Of a stretch of DNA of 64,000 bases, positions 41,846-50,936 are shown piece by piece. Both the position numbers and the translations under genes were made by a program. Positions within the stretch are counted from its first letter, which is position 1; each line of letters starts with the position of its first letter. The notes beneath the pieces were generated by a model that did no database searches, had not been told where the DNA came from, and saw only the letters and a list, made by a program, of their open reading frames with translations. The stretch is from an uncultured Tenacibaculum sp. (lineage in GTDB: Bacteria > Bacteroidota > Bacteroidia > Flavobacteriales > Flavobacteriaceae): assembly GCF_947498805.1 (NCBI RefSeq), contig NZ_CANMLT010000007.1, positions 1 to 64,000 of the forward strand, given 5' to 3'.

Positions 41846-42394
41846 TTAATGTTGATTAAATTTTATATATTCTTCAATCTTCTTAACAGCATGATGATAC
41901 GATGCTTTTAAGGCTCCAACAGAGGTTTCTAGGATGTCTGATATTTCTTGATATTTCATATCGTCAAAATACTTCATATTAAAAACTAGCTGTTGTTTTT
42001 GAGGAAGTGTGGCAATTGCTTTTTGTAATATAATTTGAATTTGATCACCGTCAAACCAAGTATCACTATCTAAATTAGAAGCTAATTGAAATTGCATGTC
42101 TGAAAGTTCAATATTTTTTTCTTTAGCTCTTTTGTTAATAAAAGTTATGGCTTCATTTGTAGCAATTCTGTATAACCAAGAAAACAATTTACTTTCCCCT
42201 TTGAACTTATCAATACTTCTGTAAACCTTTATAAACGTATTTTGAAGTACATCATCGGTATCGTCATGAGAAATTACAATTTTTCTTATATGCCAATACA
42301 AACGTTCTTTGTATTGGGAAATTAACCAACGAAAAGCTTCCTCTTTGGTTTTATTGTCTTGTAGTTGATTTATTAATGTAATTTCTTCGGTCAA
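41846..42394 (-). CDS. ECF-type RNA polymerase sigma factor
   Basis: The 182 residues have sigma region 2 (LYWHIRKIVISHDDTDDVLQNTFIKVYRSIDKFKGESKLFSWLYRIATNEAITF) and region 4 (IATLPQKQQLVFNMKYFDDMKYQEISDILETSVGALKASYHHAVKKI). The start is a TTG at 42394 since no ATG is nearby. It is first in an operon with a membrane protein and a Spy-like protein and probably responds to envelope stress. Confidence 0.92.
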   Translation of the reverse strand: MTEEITLINQLQDNKTKEEAFRWLISQYKERLYWHIRKIVISHDDTDDVLQNTFIKVYRSIDKFKGESKLFSWLYRIATNEAITFINKRAKEKNIELSDMQFQLASNLDSDTWFDGDQIQIILQKAIATLPQKQQLVFNMKYFDDMKYQEISDILETSVGALKASYHHAVKKIEEYIKFNQH

Positions 42395-42454
42395 AGTGAT
42401 TATTTAAATGTTTGACTCTATAAAAATAAAAAGGTTTAATCAATTTATCAATTT

Positions 42455-42487
42455 TATAAAAAAAAAGACAGTCAAAAAGACTGTCTT
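42455..42487 (-). terminator. Terminator of the 481-residue gene
   Basis: A 9-bp stem (AAGACAGTC / GACTGTCTT) with an A5 loop is followed on the minus strand by a long T-run. Confidence 0.8.
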
Positions 42488-42507
42488 AAAAATTTATGAA
42501 TCTGTGA

Positions 42508-43953
42508 TTATTGAACTTTTCTTCTTGAAAAACCGAATAATCGATTGTTTTTAATCATTTCAGAAACTCCTTCAGGAAGCATGTCTTCCCAACCTGGTTC
42601 TCCATCTTTAATCATTTTTAACACAGTTCTAGAGAAAATATGTAGAATGTCTGTATTCACATCTTTAATATCAACCAATCTACCATTAGTTTTAAAGAAT
42701 TTATACAATTCTTTCATTCTAGGGTGTACCTTAAGGTTTTCGCTAGTAATAAACTCTCCAGACTCTTCATCTTTGTATGGGTACATATATACCTTTAAAT
42801 CTTTAAAGAATAACTTACCAAAGGCTTCTAAAATACCTCCACTTAAATGTCTGTAATATTTTTCGTCAAATATTTGAATCAAGTTATAAACTCCCATAGC
42901 AAGTCCCATACGTTCTTTGGTAAACTCACTAAAGTATTCAACCAGTTTAAAATATTCTTGGAAGTTAGTAATCATTACATTTTGTCCTAGTGAACAAAGT
43001 AATTCAGCTCTATCTAAGAAATCACGTTCGTTAATTTCCCCTTCAGCTCTTAAGTTACTCAGTGTAATTTCAAAAATAACTTGTGTTTTTTCTGGAGAAA
43101 CCTTGTTTTCAGCAAAAAATAAATCTTTAGACCTTTCAAACATGTCCATGTTTACCTTAGTTACAGGTCTAAAACTTCCACGTAATGCAAGAATGTTCTT
43201 TTTATATAAAACTTGTGCAGGTAATAAATTGTTTCCGTCAGGTCCAAACATTACTGCATTTGTCATGCCGTTTTTAACTAATTGTAAGCTCATTAAACGG
43301 TTGTCTACATACATAAACCTTGGACCAGAGAAATTGATCATATCAATTTCTAATTTGTCATGATCTATATTGTCGTAAAAGGATTTAACTAGTTCTTTTG
43401 GGTTGTCGTTCATATAGAACGCACCGTATACTAAGTTTACTCCTAATATTCCTAATGTTTCTTGTTGTAACCTAGCGTCTGTTTCTTTAAAACGAAGGTG
43501 TAACACAATTTCGTTGTAGTCTTCTAAAGGATCTAATTGAAAACGAATACCAACCCAACCATGACCTTTAAACTTTTTTGTGAAGTTTATGGTAGCAACG
43601 GTATTGGCATAGCTGAAAAATAATTTATCTGGGTGCTTTTGACGATCAAGACGTTCTTCGATTAAGTCCATCTCGTGTTTTAGCATCTTTTTTAATCTTG
43701 CTTCAGTAACATAGCGTCCATCATCTTCAATTCCATAAATTGCGTCTGAGAAATCTTTATCATATGCACTCATTGCTTTTGCAATAGTACCTGACGCACC
43801 TCCAGCTCTAAAGAAGTTACGTACTGTTTCTTGTCCTGCACCAATTTCGGCGAAAGTACCATAAATATGGGCGTTCAAATTGATTTTTAAAGCTTTACTT
43901 TTAGTAGGAAGTACCGTACTTATCTTTTGATCTCCTTTTAACGTAATTGCCAT
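42508..43953 (-). CDS. Conserved hypothetical protein (481 aa)
   Basis: A long soluble protein with no signal peptide and no transmembrane segment. Features include HIYGTFAEIGAGQETVRNFFRAGGASGTIAKAMSAYDKDFSDAIYG at the N-terminus and GGILEAFGKLFFKDLKVYMYP near the C-terminus. From memory, homologues occur widely in Bacteroidota and are labelled nicotinate-nucleotide adenylyltransferase or TonB-dependent receptor; nothing in this sequence supports either name. It has its own promoter (TTG-N21-TACCTTTG) and terminator, so it is a stand-alone cytoplasmic protein of unknown function. Confidence 0.75.
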   Translation of the reverse strand: MAITLKGDQKISTVLPTKSKALKINLNAHIYGTFAEIGAGQETVRNFFRAGGASGTIAKAMSAYDKDFSDAIYGIEDDGRYVTEARLKKMLKHEMDLIEERLDRQKHPDKLFFSYANTVATINFTKKFKGHGWVGIRFQLDPLEDYNEIVLHLRFKETDARLQQETLGILGVNLVYGAFYMNDNPKELVKSFYDNIDHDKLEIDMINFSGPRFMYVDNRLMSLQLVKNGMTNAVMFGPDGNNLLPAQVLYKKNILALRGSFRPVTKVNMDMFERSKDLFFAENKVSPEKTQVIFEITLSNLRAEGEINERDFLDRAELLCSLGQNVMITNFQEYFKLVEYFSEFTKERMGLAMGVYNLIQIFDEKYYRHLSGGILEAFGKLFFKDLKVYMYPYKDEESGEFITSENLKVHPRMKELYKFFKTNGRLVDIKDVNTDILHIFSRTVLKMIKDGEPGWEDMLPEGVSEMIKNNRLFGFSRRKVQ

Positions 43954-43978
43954 TTTTATGTTTTATTGTTACGTTGAG

Positions 43979-44010
43979 CAAAGGTACTGAAATTAGCTAC
44001 TATCAGACAA
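43979..44010 (-). promoter_or_regulatory. Promoter of the 481-residue gene
   Basis: Minus-strand TTG (44008-44010), 21 bp, TACCTTTG (43979-43986), 26 bp before the ATG. It overlaps the region of the divergent MBL-hydrolase promoter (TATTTTTG at 44020-44027). Confidence 0.55.
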
Positions 44011-44019
44011 TTTTTATTG

Positions 44020-44027
44020 TATTTTTG
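44020..44027 (+). promoter_or_regulatory. -7 element (TATTTTTG) of the MBL hydrolase gene
   Basis: TATTTTTG lies 8 bp before the ATG at 44036, so the 5' leader would be very short or absent. Confidence 0.4.
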
Positions 44028-44035
44028 TAGCCTAC

Positions 44036-44818
44036 ATGGATAAAAAAAAACAAATTAAAGTTACTTTTTTAGGAACGGGTACTTCTACAGGTGTTCCTAT
44101 GATAACAAGTAAGCACCCAGTTGCTTTTTCGAACGATTCAAGAGATAAAAGGTTACGATCTTCCATAATGGTTTCTTGGGATGATTGTAATTATATAATC
44201 GACTGCGGACCTGATTTTAGACAGCAAATGATTCGTGAGAATGTTGAATCAATCAAAGGAATATTATTTACACATGAACATGCCGATCATATAGCCGGTT
44301 TGGATGAAATAAGACCTTATGGTTTTCAAATGGGAGCAGTACCAATTTATGTAAGTGAAAGGGTATTGGGGAAATTACAAAGACGTTATGAGTATATTTT
44401 TGCTGTTGAAAATAGATATCCTTCTGCACCCAAGGTGGAAACGAATGTAATATCCCATGAACATTCTTTACGTTTAGATGGAGTAGAAGTAACCCCAGTA
44501 GAGGTAATGCATGGAAACTTACCTATTTTAGGATATCGTTTCAATGATGTAGCGTATTTAACCGATATCAAAACGATCAAAGAAGAAGAAAAGAGAAAAC
44601 TTCAAAATTTAGATGTTCTTATTGTTACCGGATTAAGAAAAGAACCACACGCAACCCATTTTAATCTTGAAGAAGCATTGGCTTTTATAGCAGAGTTACA
44701 ACCTAAAAAAGCATATTTAACCCATATTAGTGAATTACTAGGCTTTCATGCTGAGGTAGAGAAAGAACTACCTAAAAATGTATTTTTAGCGTATGATGGT
44801 TTGGTGGTAGAAAATTAA
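44036..44818 (+). CDS. PhnP-like metallo-beta-lactamase-fold hydrolase
   Basis: The 260 residues carry FLGTGTSTGVPM, the core motif ILFTHEHADHIAGLDEIRPY (HxHxDH), PVEVMHGNLPILGYRF, AYLTDIKTI and a late AYLTHISELLGFH. These are typical of the PhnP / LipB-fused class of cyclic-phosphodiesterase-like MBL proteins in Bacteroidota. It probably binds two metal ions. Its stop overlaps the convergent NlpC/P60 gene by 4 bp. Confidence 0.88.
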   Translation: MDKKKQIKVTFLGTGTSTGVPMITSKHPVAFSNDSRDKRLRSSIMVSWDDCNYIIDCGPDFRQQMIRENVESIKGILFTHEHADHIAGLDEIRPYGFQMGAVPIYVSERVLGKLQRRYEYIFAVENRYPSAPKVETNVISHEHSLRLDGVEVTPVEVMHGNLPILGYRFNDVAYLTDIKTIKEEEKRKLQNLDVLIVTGLRKEPHATHFNLEEALAFIAELQPKKAYLTHISELLGFHAEVEKELPKNVFLAYDGLVVEN

Positions 44819-45585
44819 ACCAATCGTTTAATAACTCTTAGTTTATGGGTGTGTTGATGTGTGTCAATATTATAAATGCCGCTGTGGTCTAGTTTGTCAA
44901 TTCTTACTTTTCCATGAGCGTGAATTATATTGTAGTCGGTCATGATAATTCCAACATGAGTAATTACCCCTTCTTCATTGTCAAAGAAAGCTAAATCACC
45001 AGGTTCACTTTCTTCTATAAAACTTAATACCTCACCTTGAGTAGCTTGTTCTTTAGCATCACGTAGTAAGTTATAACCACATAATTTATATACGGTTTGT
45101 GTAAAACCAGAACAGTCAATTCCAAAAGGTGTTTTTCCACCCCATAAATAAGGAGTGTTTAAAAACAAAAAGGCAGTTTCGACAATAGAAGCTTTCGGAA
45201 GTTGTTTGTTGGCTATTTTACCCTGATAAGCGTATTGGGTATTGTTGATACTAAATTGTTGATTCTCAAAAAATGGAAGTCTAGCGCCTAGAGGGATGGT
45301 TGTTAAATTGTTATTGTTGTCTGTAACAAAATCAATCAATTCTCCTGCATAACTTCTAGCTTCAGAAGTTAAGTTGTTATATGTCTCTTCTGAAATTTCT
45401 TCATATTGTTTGTTATCAATATAACCTTCGTAATTATCAAAAGAGAGCTTCACTTTACTCCATTTTTTATCTTTTTCTAACACTTCAAAATGCTCACCAA
45501 ATACAAGTTGATTTACCATTTCAGCAGTATCTGAAGGCGTTAGCCTCATAGGTACAATACTTAAGTTACAAATTCCGAAAAGCAT
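44815..45585 (-). CDS. NlpC/P60 family cysteine peptidase with SH3-like domain
   Basis: From the ATG at 45585 (MLFGICNLSIVPMRLTPSD, which fits the family start; the track start 45636 does not) the product has 256 residues. Two SH3b-like units (~1-125) precede an NlpC/P60 domain with catalytic Cys in FGIDCSGFTQTVYKLCGY, His in GVITHVGIIM and a third polar residue in NIIHAHGKVR. It cleaves peptidoglycan peptides. No signal peptide is evident, so it may act on recycled or imported muropeptides in the cytoplasm. Confidence 0.9.
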   Translation of the reverse strand: MLFGICNLSIVPMRLTPSDTAEMVNQLVFGEHFEVLEKDKKWSKVKLSFDNYEGYIDNKQYEEISEETYNNLTSEARSYAGELIDFVTDNNNNLTTIPLGARLPFFENQQFSINNTQYAYQGKIANKQLPKASIVETAFLFLNTPYLWGGKTPFGIDCSGFTQTVYKLCGYNLLRDAKEQATQGEVLSFIEESEPGDLAFFDNEEGVITHVGIIMTDYNIIHAHGKVRIDKLDHSGIYNIDTHQHTHKLRVIKRLV

Positions 45586-45608
45586 TAAAAATATGTGTTT
45601 AGAATGAA

Positions 45609-45645
45609 AATCCCTGCTTGTTATTAATAACAACAAACAGGGATG
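45609..45645 (-). terminator. Hairpin downstream of the thiolase gene
   Basis: ATCCCTG and CAGGGAT with an inner TTGTTATTAATAACAA-type stem form a long hairpin just after the thiolase stop; only a short T-tract follows. Confidence 0.55.
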
Positions 45646-45661
45646 AAAAATATGTTAAAAA

Positions 45662-46837
45662 TTAAATTCTTTCAATAACCATTGCGCTAGCACCACCACC
45701 ACCATTACAAATACCAGCAGCACCAATCTTAGCGTTGTTTTGTTTTAAGATAGAAGTTAAAGCAATGATAATTCTAGCTCCAGAAACTCCTAATGGATGT
45801 CCTAAAGAAACAGCACCACCATTTACATTTACTTTATCAGCAGATAAACCTAAAATTTTCATGTTTGCTAATCCTACCACAGAGAACGCTTCATTTAATT
45901 CAAAATAATCAACATCGTCAATAGAAACGCCAGCTTTTGCTAAGGCTTTCGGTAATGCTTTTGCAGGAGCAGTAGTAAACCACTTTGGTTCATGAGCAGC
46001 ATCTGCATAACTTCTAATTTTAGCTAAAGGAGTAATTCCTAATTCTTTTGCTTTCTCTGCAGACATTAATACTAAAGCAGCCCCACCATCATTGATTGTA
46101 GATGCATTAGCAGCAGTAACCGTTCCTTCTTTTGTGAAAGCAGGACGTAAAGCAGGAATTTTCTCCATTTTCACATTTTTATATTCCTCATCTTCTGAAA
46201 AGATAACTGGTTCTCCACGACGTTGTGGAATTTCAACAGGAACTACTTCATCAGCAAATTTACCCTCGCTCCAAGCTTTTGCAGAACGATTGTAAGACTC
46301 AATTGCAAAATTATCTTGATCTTCTCTAGAGAACTCATATTCTGTAGCACATTCATCAGCACAAACTCCCATTGCTACCTGCTCATATACATCAACTAAA
46401 CCATCTCTTTGCATACCGTCTTCCATTTTTACTGGACCAAATTTAGTAGCACTACGAGCGTGTTGGTAATGAGGAATCATACTCATGTTTTCCATACCAC
46501 CTGCAACAACAATTTCAGCATCACCTAAAGCAATTGTTTGAGCAGCCAACATAATTGATTTCATTCCCGAAGAACATACCTTATTTACTGTAGTACAAGG
46601 TACGTGATTAGGAATTCCAGCAAAAATAGCTGCTTGACGTGCAGGAGCTTGCCCTAAACCAGCAGAAACTACATTTCCCATAAAAACCTCTTCCACCATT
46701 TCTGGTTTTAAATTAATTTTTTCTAAAGCGCCTTTAATCGCTACTGCACCTAATCTTGGAGCAGGAGTAGTTGATAAGGTACCTAAAAAGCTTCCTATAG
46801 GGGTTCTTGCAACCGATGCAATTACTACTTCTTTCAT
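45662..46837 (-). CDS. Acetyl-CoA C-acyltransferase (thiolase)
   Basis: The 391 residues hold all thiolase signatures: active-site Cys in NKVCSSGMKSIMLAAQ, VVAGGMENMSM, NGGAVSLGHPLGVSGARI with the catalytic His, and the late Cys in GAAGICNGGGGASAMVIERI. It performs Claisen condensation or thiolysis of acyl-CoAs (acetoacetyl-CoA thiolase or FadA type; not resolvable here). It stands alone. Confidence 0.95.
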   Translation of the reverse strand: MKEVVIASVARTPIGSFLGTLSTTPAPRLGAVAIKGALEKINLKPEMVEEVFMGNVVSAGLGQAPARQAAIFAGIPNHVPCTTVNKVCSSGMKSIMLAAQTIALGDAEIVVAGGMENMSMIPHYQHARSATKFGPVKMEDGMQRDGLVDVYEQVAMGVCADECATEYEFSREDQDNFAIESYNRSAKAWSEGKFADEVVPVEIPQRRGEPVIFSEDEEYKNVKMEKIPALRPAFTKEGTVTAANASTINDGGAALVLMSAEKAKELGITPLAKIRSYADAAHEPKWFTTAPAKALPKALAKAGVSIDDVDYFELNEAFSVVGLANMKILGLSADKVNVNGGAVSLGHPLGVSGARIIIALTSILKQNNAKIGAAGICNGGGGASAMVIERI

Positions 46838-46945
46838 ATTGTTGGGTATATTTGTTGTTTAAATTTGTCTTGCGAAAATAACCATTTTATAGCAAGTAGT
46901 AAAATTATTAATTAAGGTTATATTTACAGAAGTTAAATTAATTCA

Positions 46946-49009
46946 ATGAATAAATTAATAAACACATTATATAGAAACAATGCCATTATATACAAGGCTA
47001 TATTATTTTTAATTACAGCATTTGCAATTGTGTATTTGTTTCCGAAAGGGGGTAAGTTTAAGTATGATTATGTACAAGGGAAACCATGGCAATATGTGAC
47101 CTTAATTGCGCCATTTGATTTTGCAATTCAAAAAACTACAGAAGAACTAGAAAAAGAGAAAAAACAAATAGAAAGTAGTTCTAGAGTGTACTTTAACTAT
47201 AACAACGATGTTAAAGCAGGAGTAAAAGAGTCCTTTGATAGTCAAATGAGTTTGATTTTTCCTTCAGATACCTTGTCTAGTGGAACGATTACAACAATGC
47301 AAAGATTAGGAAATCGTATCATTGATAAAGTATATAGAGTTGGGTTTGTTTCTAATGAAGGTATTAACAAGGTTAAAAGTAATCAGGAATTGGTAACACT
47401 AATTAAAAATGATAATGCCATAGAAGATGTTGTGTTTTCGAAATTTGTTACTTCTAATAAGATACTTCCAATTCTTCAAAAAGAAACCAAAGATTTGGCT
47501 TCATACCCGAAATCTATTGTGTTAAATAGTTTATCGGAATTGTTAGAACCCAATGTTTTTTACGATACAAAATTTACTCAGAAAGAATTAGAGGAAGCGC
47601 TCCAGAATGTGTCTTTAGCTAAAGGGAAAGTATCCAAAGGAGAATTGATTATTTTAAAGGGAGATATTGTAGAAGGAAGGAAGTTTAATGTATTAGAGTC
47701 TTTTAAAAACGCTTCTAAATCACAAATTTGGACAAAGTCTAATAAAAACTGGATTGTTTTTGGGTATACGGTGCTTGTATCTTTAGCCCTATTAATGCTA
47801 TTGTTATTTTTACATAGATATCGATTTGAAATATTTAAAGACAATAACAAAGTAACCTTCATTTTTATTAATGTGTTACTAATGATTTTTGTACAAACAT
47901 TGGTAGTTAAGTACAATGCAGATTTTTTATATGTAGTTCCGTTAAGTATACTGCCTATTGTTTTAAAAGCTTTCTTTGATGCTCGTTTAGGGTTATTTAC
48001 ACATGTATTAACAGTATTGTTATTAGGATTTATAGTTCCAAACAGTTTCGAATTTATTTACCTGCATATTATTGCAGGAATAGTAACTATACTTACAGTA
48101 TCTGAATTGTATAAGAGGGCTAATTTATTCATATCGATAGGGCAAATTACTTTGATTTATATGATCACATATTTCGCATTTTCAATCTTGAAAGAAGGAA
48201 ATGCAGATAAGATTAATTGGGAGTACTTTGGATTGTTTGCAGCGAATGGATTGCTTTCTTTTTTGTCGGTATTCTTTATTTATTTTTATGAAAAAGTATT
48301 CGGACTTGTTTCAGATGTAACCTTGTTAGAATTGTCTAATACGAACTCTAAATTGTTAAGAGAGTTAAATGAAAAAGCACCAGGTACTTTTCAGCATTCT
48401 ATGCAGGTTGCCAATCTAGCAGAAGCTGCGGCGAATGAGATTGGGGCAAATTCTATGTTGGTTAGAACAGGAGCCTTATATCATGATATTGGTAAAATGG
48501 CCAATCCGATGTATTTTATAGAAAATCAATCAACGGGAGTAAATCCGCATAACGATCTATCTCCAAGAGATAGTGCCCGTATTATTTTAGATCATGTAAT
48601 TAAAGGGATAGAAATTGCTAAGAAAAACAAACTGCCAGATAGAATTATAGACTTTATTAGAACACACCATGGAACAAGTGTAACATACTATTTTTACAAG
48701 CAAGAATTAGATAATAGTGTAGATGGAGAAGTGGATATTAAAAAGTTTCAATACCAAGGACCAATTCCGTTTTCTAAGGAAACAGCAATTTTAATGATGT
48801 GTGATGCAGCAGAAGCGGCTTCTAAGAGTTTAAAAACACCAACGGCACAAAGTATCGATGAATTGATAGATCGAATTGTTGAGAAGCAAAAAAGCGAAAA
48901 TCAGTTCATAAATTCGGATATTACATTTAGAGAGATAGAAAAAATAAAAAAAATTATTAAGAATAAGTTGATGAATATCTATCACTTACGTGTTGAGTAT
49001 CCAGATTAG
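46946..49009 (+). CDS. PgpH-like 7TM HD-domain phosphodiesterase
   Basis: The 687 residues consist of an N-terminal helix, a periplasmic 7TMR-HDED domain (~55-270), seven transmembrane helices (~270-450) and a cytoplasmic HD domain with FQHSMQVANLAEAAANEIGA, LYHDIGKMANPMYF (HD pair) and IDFIRTHHGTS. This architecture matches PgpH, which hydrolyses cyclic-di-AMP. It is the last gene before the tRNA cluster. Confidence 0.92.
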   Translation: MNKLINTLYRNNAIIYKAILFLITAFAIVYLFPKGGKFKYDYVQGKPWQYVTLIAPFDFAIQKTTEELEKEKKQIESSSRVYFNYNNDVKAGVKESFDSQMSLIFPSDTLSSGTITTMQRLGNRIIDKVYRVGFVSNEGINKVKSNQELVTLIKNDNAIEDVVFSKFVTSNKILPILQKETKDLASYPKSIVLNSLSELLEPNVFYDTKFTQKELEEALQNVSLAKGKVSKGELIILKGDIVEGRKFNVLESFKNASKSQIWTKSNKNWIVFGYTVLVSLALLMLLLFLHRYRFEIFKDNNKVTFIFINVLLMIFVQTLVVKYNADFLYVVPLSILPIVLKAFFDARLGLFTHVLTVLLLGFIVPNSFEFIYLHIIAGIVTILTVSELYKRANLFISIGQITLIYMITYFAFSILKEGNADKINWEYFGLFAANGLLSFLSVFFIYFYEKVFGLVSDVTLLELSNTNSKLLRELNEKAPGTFQHSMQVANLAEAAANEIGANSMLVRTGALYHDIGKMANPMYFIENQSTGVNPHNDLSPRDSARIILDHVIKGIEIAKKNKLPDRIIDFIRTHHGTSVTYYFYKQELDNSVDGEVDIKKFQYQGPIPFSKETAILMMCDAAEAASKSLKTPTAQSIDELIDRIVEKQKSENQFINSDITFREIEKIKKIIKNKLMNIYHLRVEYPD

Positions 49010-49031
49010 TGATTTTTTTCTTCAAAAAAAC

Positions 49032-49062
49032 TTGTGTGAATGTTTAATCCGTTATATATTTG
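49032..49062 (+). promoter_or_regulatory. Promoter of the tRNA cluster
   Basis: TTG (49032-49034), 20 bp, TATATTTG (49055-49062), about 46 bp before tRNA-Ser. Confidence 0.65.
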
Positions 49063-49108
49063 CACTCGCAATTTTTAACTCAATAAAACGAACGAGTTTA
49101 AGAGTTAA

Positions 49109-49190
49109 GGAGAGGTGGCAGAGTGGTAATGCAGCAGCCTGCTAAGCTGTCATCCTTAGGGATGCCCGGGTTCGAATCCCGGTCTCTCCG
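49109..49190 (+). tRNA. tRNA-Ser (GCT)
   Basis: The cloverleaf has acceptor GGAGAGG/TCTCTCC, anticodon loop CTGCTAA (GCT), a variable arm typical of serine tRNAs and GGTTCGAATCC. The 3' CCA is not fully encoded. Confidence 0.95.
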
Positions 49191-49214
49191 CAAAAAAATT
49201 GTAGATAACCTTAT

Positions 49215-49289
49215 CGGGGTGTAGCGTAGCCCGGTTATCGCGCTTGGTTTGGGACCAAGAGGTCGCAGGTTCGAATCCTGCCACCCCGA
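49215..49289 (+). tRNA. tRNA-Pro (TGG)
   Basis: Acceptor CGGGGTG/CACCCCG, anticodon stem CTTGG/CCAAG with loop TTTGGGA (TGG), T-arm GCAGGTTCGAATCCTGC. Confidence 0.95.
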
Positions 49290-49303
49290 CAAAAAAAGTT
49301 ACT

Positions 49304-49377
49304 GGTCGCGTAGCTCAGCTGGATAGAGCATCTGCCTTCTAAGCAGACGGTCACAGGTTCGAATCCTGTCGCGATCA
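49304..49377 (+). tRNA. tRNA-Arg (TCT), host site of the island
   Basis: Acceptor GGTCGCG/CGCGATC (one G-U pair), anticodon stem TCTGC/GCAGA with loop CTTCTAA (TCT), T-arm ACAGGTTCGAATCCTGT. The gene is intact; its 3' half from base 49335 is duplicated at 52454. Confidence 0.96.
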
Positions 49378-49413
49378 CAATAAGCCTTACTATTTCTAGT
49401 AAGGCTTTTTTGT
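49335..49413 (+). repeat. Left attachment repeat (attL): tRNA-Arg 3' half plus terminator
   Basis: This 79-bp stretch recurs at 52454-52532 with two mismatches, both in the terminator loop; the first 58 bp are identical. The position (anticodon loop to past the 3' end of a tRNA) is a classic target of tyrosine-recombinase integration. Confidence 0.9.
49382..49411 (+). terminator. Terminator of the tRNA cluster (copy 1)
   Basis: AAGCCTTACTA and TAGTAAGGCTT form an 11-bp stem with loop TTTC and a T-tract. Confidence 0.85.
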
Positions 49414-49743
49414 TGTTTATCAGTTAGTTAAACCGTTTTTCAAAATTAGATTTATAGATTTTTAGATCTTTTTATTGGTTAAAATTTTAGATTTACATCC
49501 TAATTGTTAAAGTCTTGATAAGTAGGTGTTTATATTTTTTTGTGATTTGTGATAAAAGAAGTTATACAAATTTTTTACGAATTTTTTCTGATAATTTGTT
49601 GTTTTGATGATTAAGAGGTTGGTAGATAGGGATTTAAGTGCTTGTGTGTAATATGCTTTTTAGGCAGGTTGTCTAAGGTCTGTGTAAGTGAATCAGTAAG
49701 ACTTTAACAATCCCATTTTTAATCCAGGAATTTTGTAATCAAA
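49414..49743. other. Gene-free left end of the island
   Basis: About 330 bp with no credible ORF. It holds the 20-mer ACAAATTTTTTACGAATTTT (49566-49585), which recurs with one mismatch near the right end of the island. Confidence 0.6.
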
Positions 49744-50517
49744 TTACTTTATTTTTCTTTTTATTATAGATTTAATATTACTATTAGGAATAATAAGGTT
49801 CTCATTATTTTTTAAATTTCTTAAAAAGTAATAATTTTTAGTTTCACCAAAATAAACTAGACTATCATTAGTTTTAATAGTATCAGTAGCTCTAATTAAT
49901 TGTAAACTATATTTAGGAACTCCTCCAAGTATTAATCTGGCTTCAAACCTTTGTATAAAAACATATGCAGTAAACATAGCAGATATAAGAGTAATGAAAA
50001 AAGGTTTTAAAGCTTTTTCATTCTGGTTAGTCAGAATTTCATGTAGTTTCAAGATCAGAATAACTATAATGATTGAGATTGCTATTATGAAAACAATAAA
50101 TTGTGTATAATAATATTCATTGATAAACTTTGAATAGTTAAAAAGCATTTGAAAAAATACAAACAATAAGAAGTAGAATATTATGTATTTTATCCAATTA
50201 GGGATGGTTTTTAAAACTGATTTACTTTTTGGGTTTACAAACAGAGCTCTTTCCTTAAGATGTAAGATTTCTCTGTAGGAGTAATGCAAAAATTGAAAAA
50301 CTATGAATAGAATAATAAAATTTGAAATTGGAAGAAAAATGTAAATAATTTCTTGAAATGATAAATATTCTTTAATATCAAATTGAATATAATAAGAATT
50401 TAAAAAGACGTATGAAGTACATACTAACAAAATATATAATAGGGGAGTGTAATCTCTTATAGCTGATAGTGTTTTAAATCTATCATTTTTTTTATTATTG
50501 TCTAATTTGTTTTCCAT
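49744..50517 (-). CDS. Multi-pass membrane protein of the island
   Basis: The 257 residues hold about five transmembrane helices (near 29-48, 60-82, 109-127, 138-158, 170-186) and a ~65-residue soluble C-terminus (IRATDTIKTNDSLVYFGETKNYYFLRNLKN). No known family is recognised. It lies 74 bp downstream of the trypco2-like gene on the same strand and could be the membrane effector of a defence system or a separate passenger. Confidence 0.7.
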   Translation of the reverse strand: MENKLDNNKKNDRFKTLSAIRDYTPLLYILLVCTSYVFLNSYYIQFDIKEYLSFQEIIYIFLPISNFIILFIVFQFLHYSYREILHLKERALFVNPKSKSVLKTIPNWIKYIIFYFLLFVFFQMLFNYSKFINEYYYTQFIVFIIAISIIIVILILKLHEILTNQNEKALKPFFITLISAMFTAYVFIQRFEARLILGGVPKYSLQLIRATDTIKTNDSLVYFGETKNYYFLRNLKNNENLIIPNSNIKSIIKRKIK

Positions 50518-50591
50518 AAATGTTAAAGTTCTACATGTTTATTGATTTGATTGAAAAGAAATTAAAAGAAGCAAGATGAAAATATGAAGCT

Positions 50592-50936
50592 TTATTTTTT
50601 TATGTCCATTACAGGTAAAGAAATTGGTATTTCAAATTCAATTTTATTAGTAACAGTATTTACATCTGAAACTTTTCCATTTAAGCCTAATGAAAAAACA
50701 GAAATTATTCCAGCCCCACCTTTAATTTCAGAATTTTCTACAACATTTACTCCAACACTCATTTTTATTTTTTGTATATGTCTGTATTCTCCACGATAAC
50801 CAGATTGTAAATTTTCTCCACTATGAAACCCTTCAGGGTTTATATAAGCACCAGAGTCTTTTATTTCTTCTTGAGCTTCTTTTACACCATTTGTTATTTC
50901 AATTAAAGTTTGTTTTATAAATTTTTTTAATTCCAT
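50592..50936 (-). CDS. Trypco2-like small protein
   Basis: The 114-residue protein has MELKKFIKQTLIEITNGVKEAQEEI, a helix, and a C-terminal beta-rich part (KIKMSVGVNVVENSEIKGGAG ... NTVTNKIEFEIPISLP). The pattern recalls the trypsin-co-occurring domain 2, found beside conflict-system effectors, but the match is from memory and loose. Its ATG overlaps the stop of the HEPN-like gene by one base (TAATG), a sign of translational coupling. Confidence 0.6.
   Translation of the reverse strand: MELKKFIKQTLIEITNGVKEAQEEIKDSGAYINPEGFHSGENLQSGYRGEYRHIQKIKMSVGVNVVENSEIKGGAGIISVFSLGLNGKVSDVNTVTNKIEFEIPISLPVMDIKK

Noticed and set aside
42917-43363. Plus-strand ORF of 148 residues opposite the 481-residue gene
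   Set aside because: Antisense shadow; the minus frame has a promoter, terminator and coherent long protein.
49098-49292. Minus-strand ORF MSGWQDSNLRPLGPKPSAIT across the tRNA genes
   Set aside because: It is the antisense of tRNA-Ser and tRNA-Pro; this peptide is a well-known spurious call over tRNA clusters.
50584-50799. Plus-strand ORF of 71 residues in the island
   Set aside because: Antisense to the trypco2-like gene, with no initiation signal or recognisable domain.
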